From Gammaproteobacteria bacterium (lineage in GTDB: Bacteria > Pseudomonadota > Gammaproteobacteria > Pseudomonadales > Ketobacteraceae), in the NCBI GenBank assembly GCA_013178375.1, contig JABLXQ010000053.1:1-40470 (forward strand): a stretch of DNA of 40,470 bases. Direction: 5' to 3'. Below are positions 34,876-40,470 of this stretch, one piece after another. Position 1 is the stretch's first letter. Every line of letters begins with the position of its first letter. The notes beneath the pieces were generated by a model, which searched no databases, was not told the origin of the DNA, and saw only the letters and a list, made by a program, of their open reading frames with translations. The position numbers and the translations under genes were made by a program.

Positions 34876-35434
34876 GGGACATGAATTTGCCGGTCTGCGT
34901 ATTCACCCGCACCACTTCACCCACTTCCATGTATTCCGGCACCTGGATTTCCAGCCCGGTGGTCAGCTTCGCCGGTTTGGTGCGGCCGGTGGCGGATGCA
35001 CCCTTCATGTTCGGCGCAGTTTCCACGATTTCCAGATTCACCGACTGCGGCAATTCGATGCCCACGCAGCGGTCTTCCACGAACAGCGCCTGAATGCCTT
35101 CCAGGTTGTCGGTCAGGTAAGGAATCTGGTCTTCCAGCGTATCGGCATCCAGGCCATGCTGGCTGTAATCTTCCTTGTCCATGAAGATGTAGCTGTTGTC
35201 GTCGATGTACAGGTACTGCACTTCGCGGCGGGAAAAATCCACCGACTTGAGCATGTCGTCGCCGGTGAAGGTTTCATCCAGTTTCTGCCCGGTCTGGGCA
35301 TGATTCAGCCGCATCTTGTACAGCGTGGCCGCACCCCGTGCCGACGGGCTGCGCACTTCAATATTCTTCACGATATAGGGCTGGTCGTTGATGGCGACCA
35401 CGTGGCCTCTTTTCACGTCGCAGGCTTTGGGCAT
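34868..35434 (-). CDS. efpL: Elongation factor P-like protein EfpL (YeiP)
   Basis: 188 residues with the three-domain EF-P layout. The loop at the modification position reads SPSARGAATL with Arg33 and the extended SPxARG form that separates EfpL/YeiP from EF-P, where a modified Lys or Arg sits in a shorter loop. It helps ribosomes stalled on proline-rich or related sequences. It starts 1 base after the OsmC stop and overlaps the CDGSH gene, inside an operon-like run that also includes DUF445. No partner modification enzymes are nearby, as expected for EfpL. Confidence 0.95.
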   Translation of the reverse strand: MPKACDVKRGHVVAINDQPYIVKNIEVRSPSARGAATLYKMRLNHAQTGQKLDETFTGDDMLKSVDFSRREVQYLYIDDNSYIFMDKEDYSQHGLDADTLEDQIPYLTDNLEGIQALFVEDRCVGIELPQSVNLEIVETAPNMKGASATGRTKPAKLTTGLEIQVPEYMEVGEVVRVNTQTGKFMSRA

Positions 35435-35435
35435 G

Positions 35436-35876
35436 TCAGATCACGCTGGCGGGCAGAAGGGTGGAATCGATCATCACCTGGGCGGTGGATGAGTTGGCGA
35501 TGAAGCATTTGGCGTGGGCGGCGTCCTGCAGTTCCTGCAGGGTGGTCATATCCACCGGCACGGAAAACTCGACTTGCGGCTGCAGCAGTACGCGGGTGAC
35601 GCAGATGCGGCCGGCACGGTTCTTTTCCAGAACGCCGGTGGATGTGTCGTGATAGCGGATTACCGATAGCCCGCGCTTGGCGGCCTGCGCCATGAACGAC
35701 AGCATGTGACAGCTGGCCAGTGAGGCGACGAAGGCTGCTTCAGGCTCGACAATGCCGGGAATCATCGCGGCGCCGCGGTCGGCTTTCAGGATCACGCCGT
35801 TGTCGAATTGCCAGCTGTAGGATTCGTTGCCGTCCGGTGCTTTTTCCCAGCGTATCTTGAATATGTACTTGGCCAT
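35436..35876 (-). CDS. OsmC/Ohr-family protein
   Basis: 146 residues of the OsmC-like fold. The first peroxidatic cysteine is visible in FVASLASCHMLSFMAQAAKRG and a second in DAAHAKCFIANS, both at the usual positions, with Arg/Glu candidates before them (DRGAAMIPGIVEPEAAF). Such proteins reduce organic hydroperoxides, fitting an organism handling lipids. It lies 19 bases after the first DUF445 gene and 1 base before EfpL, so cotranscription is likely. It could be the OsmC or YhfA subgroup; Ohr proper is less likely. Confidence 0.9.
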   Translation of the reverse strand: MAKYIFKIRWEKAPDGNESYSWQFDNGVILKADRGAAMIPGIVEPEAAFVASLASCHMLSFMAQAAKRGLSVIRYHDTSTGVLEKNRAGRICVTRVLLQPQVEFSVPVDMTTLQELQDAAHAKCFIANSSTAQVMIDSTLLPASVI

Positions 35877-35895
35877 GTTGTGCCTGCAGCAGGGA

Positions 35896-37122
35896 TCAGA
35901 GCGAAAACAGCAGCCATTGCAGGCTACCTATCAATCCACCAAGGATGAAGCCGCCACAGGTGCCGGCGATCGCCAATGGATCAAGAACCCATTTCATCTG
36001 CTGATAGAATAGCTGATCCGGCAGTTTTTCGATGCGGGACAGCAGAAATTCCGTCAACGCCTTGCCGCGGGCCTGATTGAAATCCTCGTCCTCGAACGGC
36101 TCCATGAAGGATTCTGTGAGCTTATCCGACAGAGACTGCTTAAGGTTGACATAGCCCAGCGGCCCCACTGTCAGCTGGGCGACCGTGCGCACGTTCAGGT
36201 CATCCATCAGTGGTGCGATGCGTTTTTTGATAATGGTCTGCGCGTGGCGGGATTTGCTGCCCAGAATCAGCGCGCGGGCAATGTTGCGCGGCGACAGAAC
36301 GGTCTGCGCCAACAGGGTGGCCAGTTCGCGGTCCTGCTGTTCGCGCAGGCGGGAATAGGGGCTGCGCCAGGTAAAGGAACCCAGCTTCACCGGCGTCAGC
36401 GGAAACTGGAGCCAGTTCTGGCACAACCAGAAAAATCCGGTACCAATGGCGATGGCGGTGATCAGCCAGTAGGTTTCGTTCTGCAGCAGGTGCAGTGGAG
36501 CCGCCACCATCAGTTGCACCGCGCCTGCCGCCAGGCCGCAATACAGGCACAACCACGCCAGCTTGTTGAAGCCTCGCAATGTCAGTGCGTGATAAAACCG
36601 CAGCAGAGTCCCCGGATTGTCCTTCTCGGCAAATTCGAACAGTTGCTGATAGGTGACCATGCGGCGCACGTTGTCGCCCAGTTCTTCCACAATGTCGTCG
36701 ATGATGCGCGGCAGCATCCGGTGGGTGCGGGCGTAGAACCGGTTCTTCACCAGTATCGGCATGTTTTCCCACAGCACGCGATTCTGGTTGGTCATCACTT
36801 CATCGATGAAACTGTCCAGCTGCGGACGCAACCGTGCCAGCTGGTGCGACACGATTTTTTCCGGCCCGATCTGCTCGAAAACCTGGTCGATGGTGCCCAG
36901 CCTTTCCAGCAACTCGCGGGACCAGTGATTGATGAAATCGCTGATGTGGGCGTAAAAATAGCCCTGCCAGCCAAACCAGCTGCGCACGCCGACCGGACGG
37001 CGGGGAATCAGGCTGGACCATTGCGCCAGCCGCAGGGTCAGCCAGCCGCAGACCGCCATCAGCAGTGGTAGCAGGGCCGGAGCAACGCCAAGCAGGTGAT
37101 CCGGGGAAAACGCTTGGATCAT
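35896..37122 (-). CDS. DUF445 family membrane protein (diverged copy)
   Basis: 408 residues: an N-terminal TM, a long helical region (ENMPILVKNRFYARTHRMLPRII), central TM segments (LYCGLAAGAVQLMVAA; YWLITAIAIGTGFFWLC), the block RTVAQLTVGPLGYVNLKQSLSDK, and a C-terminal TM. This is the same order as the neighbouring DUF445 gene (37398-38633). The hallmark GxxTNxxAIxMxFxP repeats, clear in the neighbour, are broken here (CGWLTLRLAQWS; FFWLCQNWLQFPL). The family's role is unknown. It heads the run OsmC-EfpL-CDGSH on this strand. Confidence 0.85.
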   Translation of the reverse strand: MIQAFSPDHLLGVAPALLPLLMAVCGWLTLRLAQWSSLIPRRPVGVRSWFGWQGYFYAHISDFINHWSRELLERLGTIDQVFEQIGPEKIVSHQLARLRPQLDSFIDEVMTNQNRVLWENMPILVKNRFYARTHRMLPRIIDDIVEELGDNVRRMVTYQQLFEFAEKDNPGTLLRFYHALTLRGFNKLAWLCLYCGLAAGAVQLMVAAPLHLLQNETYWLITAIAIGTGFFWLCQNWLQFPLTPVKLGSFTWRSPYSRLREQQDRELATLLAQTVLSPRNIARALILGSKSRHAQTIIKKRIAPLMDDLNVRTVAQLTVGPLGYVNLKQSLSDKLTESFMEPFEDEDFNQARGKALTEFLLSRIEKLPDQLFYQQMKWVLDPLAIAGTCGGFILGGLIGSLQWLLFSL

Positions 37123-37212
37123 GTCGACTCAACGCCCCCTCGTATCATTGAGACTCTCCTGGTTGCGGCCGGTTTTGGGCCACTCTGCTGGCGTGAATTG
37201 GTTGGAGTAACG

Positions 37213-37401
37213 ATGGGAAGGCCACTCAAGATTTATTATGGTTCAGCATTTTATTGTTCTTTCAGAAATGACGGGTCATTACAGATCAGATCATTGCCGC
37301 GATGGCTCCTGGCGAGCCGTGCTGCATTCTACGCCGGATGGATGCTGGCTGGCTTTGGCTTTTTTTGCGCCACATCACGGCTTCATGATCATAGTCACTA
37401 A
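37213..37401 (+). CDS. Possible small membrane protein (62 aa)
   Basis: In the gap between the two DUF445 genes, ATG 37213 is preceded by GGAG at ideal spacing. The peptide has a basic patch (SLPRWLLASR) followed by one hydrophobic helix (AAFYAGWMLAGFGFFCATS). It is antisense to the direction of its neighbours and overlaps the last bases of the DUF445 gene by 4. It may be chance; no family is recognised. Confidence 0.2.
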   Translation: MGRPLKIYYGSAFYCSFRNDGSLQIRSLPRWLLASRAAFYAGWMLAGFGFFCATSRLHDHSH

Positions 37402-38633
37402 ATACTCACGCCGGAAAACATGAACACCAGCTGGGCCAGGCCTGCCACAAAACCCAGCGCGCCCCCCAGCGCGATCAGTATCCACTCGTCTTCCTCGAAC
37501 GCCGGCCGCAGCAGCGCCTGAAAATCTTCCGCTGACATGGCCTGCATACGGTCGCGGAACATGCGTTCCACCACCTTGCCCCGTTCACGGGTGAATACCG
37601 GATCATCGAAGGATGCCAGCGACATCTCGATGGTCTTTTCCTCGATGGCGCGTTTCAGGCCGACAAACCCTTCGGGACCGACTGTCAGTTGTGCCACGGT
37701 CTTCACGACGCCACCGTCAATGATCGGGCGCAGGTGCCGTTTCAGCATGGCCTTGGCGCGATCGGAGCGGGGGCCACGGAAAATTTCCGTCATGATGTGG
37801 CCAACTGTGAGAATGTCCTGGGTCACCAGGCGACAGAACACTTCGGACACCGCATTCTGGCGCCGCAGGAACAGGCCCTGCAGCGTGATGGGGCCAACTT
37901 TCACCGGGTTGAGCGGACGGAAGATCAGGTTCAGCGCCAGCCAGTTGGTGGCCAGCCCCACGAACAGCCCGCAGGCGGGCAGCGTCCACCAGCTTTTGTC
38001 GAACCACCACCAGAGCATCTGGGGTATGCCGAAGAGCAGGCCGAACCAGAAACCGGAGTTGATGACGAATTTGAATTCGGCTTCACCGCACTCCAGAAAC
38101 ACGCGGTTTAGCAGGTGCTTGTCGGCCGACAGTTTCTTGATGATCAGGTCCTTGGGGTCCACCAGATCTTCGATGTTGGCCTGCATGTCCTCGATCAGGC
38201 TGTCGAGCATCTGCGGCAACTGCCGGCGGGCACGGGCGTAGGCACGGTTTTTCAGCACGTTGGGCAGGTTTTCCCACAGCACCGCATTGCGTTCGTTCAT
38301 GATGTCGTCGGTCAGTTCCTCGATGCGGGAATCAGCGACCTTGATGATGTGATGGGCGATTTTGTGTGGTTCGAACTCGTCGAAGATCTCCTGCATGGTG
38401 CTGATCTTGTCGAGAGTGTTTTCCACCACGATGCCCGCCATCTTGCGGCCACGCTTGGGGATGATGCCCTGCCAGCCCAGCCATGGCGGGATGCCGAAGA
38501 AATTGATGGGGTAAAACGTCATCTGGATGGCCACCCAGTTGGTGCCCCAACCGATGATGCCGGCCACGAGGGGGATGCTCATATAGGCCCAGAAGTCCGG
38601 GTGGTTTACAAACTCGTTGTAAAACTCAAGCAT
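37398..38633 (-). CDS. DUF445 family membrane protein (conserved copy)
   Basis: 411 residues from ATG 38633, chosen because AGGGA lies upstream and the remaining open frame (to 39305) runs antisense through another gene. Two copies of the family hallmark are intact: GWGTNWVAIQMTFYP near the N-terminus and GLATNWLALNLIFRPLNPVKVG in the middle, each at a TM helix. The block VVKTVAQLTVGPEGFVGLKRA and a C-terminal TM (ILIALGGALGFVAGLAQLVFMF) follow. DUF445/YheB-type proteins are inner-membrane proteins of unknown role. It is divergent from the SCP2-like gene and a tandem paralogue of the copy at 35896. Confidence 0.9.
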   Translation of the reverse strand: MLEFYNEFVNHPDFWAYMSIPLVAGIIGWGTNWVAIQMTFYPINFFGIPPWLGWQGIIPKRGRKMAGIVVENTLDKISTMQEIFDEFEPHKIAHHIIKVADSRIEELTDDIMNERNAVLWENLPNVLKNRAYARARRQLPQMLDSLIEDMQANIEDLVDPKDLIIKKLSADKHLLNRVFLECGEAEFKFVINSGFWFGLLFGIPQMLWWWFDKSWWTLPACGLFVGLATNWLALNLIFRPLNPVKVGPITLQGLFLRRQNAVSEVFCRLVTQDILTVGHIMTEIFRGPRSDRAKAMLKRHLRPIIDGGVVKTVAQLTVGPEGFVGLKRAIEEKTIEMSLASFDDPVFTRERGKVVERMFRDRMQAMSAEDFQALLRPAFEEDEWILIALGGALGFVAGLAQLVFMFSGVSI

Positions 38634-38771
38634 CGAGTGATGTTCCCTGAAGGTTACAGAAAGACCACAAATGTCGTCGAATACAAGACGTATAGGCCCA
38701 AAAAGCCGGGGTATTATAACGTGCACAAAAAAGAAATCCCGGGATTTTTGGGCAGGCCGGTGGTAAATTTC

Positions 38772-38790
38772 GGCATCCCGCCGGGATGCC
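38772..38790 (+). promoter_or_regulatory. Hairpin in the leader of the SCP2-like gene
   Basis: GGCATCCC (38772-38779), a 3-base loop, and GGGATGCC (38783-38790), ending 29 bases before the ATG. There is no T-run, so it is not a terminator; it might be an operator or a leader structure. Confidence 0.4.
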
Positions 38791-38819
38791 CAGAACAATA
38801 ACGAAGGGTGCCTTTCCCC

Positions 38820-39587
38820 ATGCCGCAAACACCCGAAGAATCCATGATCCGCTACCTGGCCCTCGAGGTGATCGAGGCGGCCATCAATCTGGCGTTGTCC
38901 CATGAACCGGGGGCGCTGGAGCGGGTGCGGGAACACAAGGGGCGGGTGCTGCGGATCAAGACCACGGGCCCGGACTGGATGTTTTTCGTGGCCCTGTGCG
39001 ATGACGGTGTGCAGCTGTTTGCGGAATACGAGGAAGTGGTGGATGCGCGTCTGACCCTGCCGTTCACATTGCTGGCGCAGTACGTGCTGGGCACTGGTTC
39101 GGACGAGGTGCAAGGCGCAGAGGGTGTGCGGGTCAGCGGCGATCTGCTGATGCTGGCGGAGCTGATGCAGATCGTGCAGCAGTTCAGCATCTGGACCCTG
39201 AGCAAGCGCATCATCAATAACTGGCTGCCGCAGTATGAAGGCTTCAGCGGTCTGCTCGAAGCGCTGAAAAACCATGATCCTGCCTGGATCGTGCGGCTGG
39301 AGCACCTACCCCAGATGGCCAATGAAACCCTGCTGGCAGTGCGCGCCCAGTCAGAGCTGCAGCAGCGGCAGATGAACGAGCTTCAGGCAATCCGCCGGCA
39401 ACTGGACGCTGACCGCCGCGCCAACCAGATCAGCACCATCATCGGTTTCTGCCTGATCCTGGTGGCGTTCCTGGCCCACAACGGGTACCTGCAGGTGCCC
39501 GCCATCGAAAATATCTCGCTGGATACCCTGATTCTGCTGATTCTGTCGGTGGTGTTGCTGGTACCCCGGATGCTGGGGCGGCGCTGA
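38820..39587 (+). CDS. Membrane-anchored SCP2/UbiJ-like lipid-binding protein
   Basis: About 255 residues from ATG 38820 (AAGGG upstream; an in-frame GTG at 38808 is less likely). Residues 10-130 resemble the SCP2 fold found in UbiJ: INLALSHEPGALERVREHKGRVLRI, then VALCDDGVQLF...VDARLTLPFTLLAQYVLG and GVRVSGDLLMLAELMQIV. A coiled-coil stretch (AQSELQQRQMNELQAIRRQL) and two C-terminal TM helices (ISTIIGFCLILVAFLA; LDTLILLILSVVLLVPRML) follow. The anchor is unlike typical soluble UbiJ. It may present hydrophobic molecules at the inner membrane. Divergent from the conserved DUF445 gene with 186 bases between starts. Confidence 0.7.
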   Translation: MPQTPEESMIRYLALEVIEAAINLALSHEPGALERVREHKGRVLRIKTTGPDWMFFVALCDDGVQLFAEYEEVVDARLTLPFTLLAQYVLGTGSDEVQGAEGVRVSGDLLMLAELMQIVQQFSIWTLSKRIINNWLPQYEGFSGLLEALKNHDPAWIVRLEHLPQMANETLLAVRAQSELQQRQMNELQAIRRQLDADRRANQISTIIGFCLILVAFLAHNGYLQVPAIENISLDTLILLILSVVLLVPRMLGRR

Positions 39588-39603
39588 CGGATTTTTCCGG
39601 CGC

Positions 39604-39942
39604 TCAGTCGTCGTCGAGCGGAGTGCCCGGCTTGCGGGTGCGGGTGCGGGTCGCCATTTTCAGGCTGTCGCCCATCAGGTCCAGTCCGGTTTTGGCGATC
39701 GTGCGCGTGGTTTCCCGCAGCACTTCCCGCGACGGCAACGACTTCACCCCTTCCAGCATGCCCTGTTTTACCCGCTGTTCGATCTCGGGTCCCACTTCCG
39801 CCTTGAACCGCTCGATGGCTTCCTTGATAGCGATGTCGTAGCGGTCCTTGGCCTGGCGGCGCAGGATGTAATAGCCGATGGCGAGGGTGAATACGCTGGA
39901 CAGCAGCGCCGTGGCTACCACGGTGAACAGGGTGACGCCCAT
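39604..39942 (-). CDS. Small membrane-anchored helical protein, unrecognised
   Basis: 112 residues: one N-terminal TM helix (LFTVVATALLSSVFTLAIGYYIL), a charged helical region (AIKEAIERFKAEVGPEIEQRV) and a basic C-terminal end (TRTRTRKPG). No family is recognised. It starts 2 bases after the phasin stop on the same strand, so it is surely cotranscribed and may tether phasin or granules to the membrane; that is inference. Confidence 0.75.
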   Translation of the reverse strand: MGVTLFTVVATALLSSVFTLAIGYYILRRQAKDRYDIAIKEAIERFKAEVGPEIEQRVKQGMLEGVKSLPSREVLRETTRTIAKTGLDLMGDSLKMATRTRTRKPGTPLDDD

Positions 39943-39944
39943 GC

Positions 39945-40316
39945 TCAGTGGCCCGCCTTGTCGAGTTCTTCGGCAATCTGCTCCATGGCGGCCGCCAGCC
40001 GGTCGATCTTGTCGTGCAGCAGATCCAGATCGGATTTGCGGCTGATACCCAGCCGGCCCAGGGCTGAGGATACCCGCAGATCGAAGGCGCGCTCGATGCG
40101 GTCCATGGTCTGGTTGGCGCGGTTTTTCAGTTCATCCAGCTTGGAATCCGCCACCAGCTGCTGGCCGCGGGAATTGTTCTCCTTTTCAAACACCTGGCCT
40201 TTTTCCACCAGCCGTTCGAATTCCTCTTTGCCTTCCTCCTCCATCAGCGCATAGGCACCCAGCCCGGCCAGCCAGATCTTGTTGGAGTTGCGCTTGATTT
40301 CGTCGGATTTGCTCAT
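39945..40316 (-). CDS. Phasin (PhaF/PhaI-type granule-associated protein)
   Basis: 123 residues matching the polyhydroxyalkanoate granule-associated phasin family: KIWLAGLGAYALMEEEGKEEFERLVEKGQ at the N-terminus, an amphipathic helical middle, and FDLRVSSALGRLGISRKSDLDLLHDKIDRL at the C-terminus, which in this family forms a leucine-zipper-like segment. It lacks the lysine/alanine-rich DNA-binding tail of PhaF, so it is PhaI-like. It should coat storage granules. No PHA synthase is in view, and in a WS/DGAT-containing organism it may coat wax or TAG bodies instead. The following 112-residue membrane protein is coupled to it. Confidence 0.9.
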   Translation of the reverse strand: MSKSDEIKRNSNKIWLAGLGAYALMEEEGKEEFERLVEKGQVFEKENNSRGQQLVADSKLDELKNRANQTMDRIERAFDLRVSSALGRLGISRKSDLDLLHDKIDRLAAAMEQIAEELDKAGH

Positions 40317-40436
40317 GGGGTGTCCTTGTTGTGCTTCCGTGGCGGGTGGGTCTGGTCCATAGTGATCGGTACTGGAACAAGCTTATCACCCGATCTTTGC
40401 AGGTGCTAAGCTGGCCAGAGTGTCGAAGGAAAATAT

Positions 40437-40465
40437 AACCTATGGACAAAGCCCGGTCAGGTCAA
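40437..40465 (-). promoter_or_regulatory. Possible promoter of the phasin gene
   Basis: Minus strand TTGACC (40465-40460), 17-base spacer, TAGGTT (40442-40437), about 120 bases upstream of the phasin ATG. The -10 box is weak. Nothing else is evident between 40317 and the window end. Confidence 0.3.
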
Positions 40466-40470
40466 GCCGG

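Noticed and set aside
37398-39305. A 635-residue reading of the second DUF445 gene with a long N-terminal extension
   Set aside because: The first 224 residues are antisense to the SCP2-like gene and cross its promoter region; ATG 38633 with AGGGA upstream fits the family start.

Overview
The window is a GC-rich stretch from a lipid-metabolising Gammaproteobacterium. Clues are a wax-ester synthase/DGAT, a secreted family I lipase with its Lif foldase, a PhaF/PhaI-type phasin, an OruR-type AraC regulator and an EF-P-like EfpL. The mix suggests a marine oil-degrader or storage-lipid former (Alcanivorax/Marinobacter/Ketobacter-like). The genus cannot be fixed from sequence alone.

Region 1 (1-20.9 kb, all + strand) is the downstream part of a type I PKS/NRPS-like assembly line, cut by the left edge. 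In order: a fully reducing PKS module (AT C-terminal part-DH-psiKR-ER-KR-ACP), a KS-AT-KR-ACP module, and a TubC_N-C-pseudoAsub-AMP ligase-KR protein. An in-frame amber codon separates this last protein from its PCP-thioesterase end. With little spacing there follow a VolA-like secreted lipase/esterase, a small four-TM protein, an outer-membrane beta-barrel and a LolA-like periplasmic lipid carrier. A terminator closes the run. The layout suggests that a lipid-like polyketide product is made and then moved to the envelope. A hairpin between the first two PKS genes and a 112-nt structured repeat before the third may tune expression.

Region 2 (20.9-27.7 kb) is lipid turnover: a divergent AraC-type regulator, a 472-nt regulatory gap with a 13-bp inverted repeat beside the lipase start, lipase, a terminator-like hairpin, lipase foldase, WS/DGAT and an alpha/beta hydrolase.

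Region 3 (27.7-29.6 kb) is an SOS locus. dinB and a LexA/UmuD-like protein that has lost its catalytic serine diverge from one near-perfect LexA box. A structured intergenic stretch ending in a strong terminator follows.

Region 4 (29.6-40.5 kb) holds two paralogous response regulators with a coiled coil and C-terminal membrane anchor, a DUF4112 protein, an EstB-like serine hydrolase and an MFS transporter. Then comes an operon-like run of DUF445, OsmC, EfpL and CDGSH proteins, a second and better conserved DUF445 protein, a membrane-anchored SCP2-like protein, and a phasin with a small membrane partner. No tRNA, rRNA, CRISPR array, transposase or phage gene was seen.
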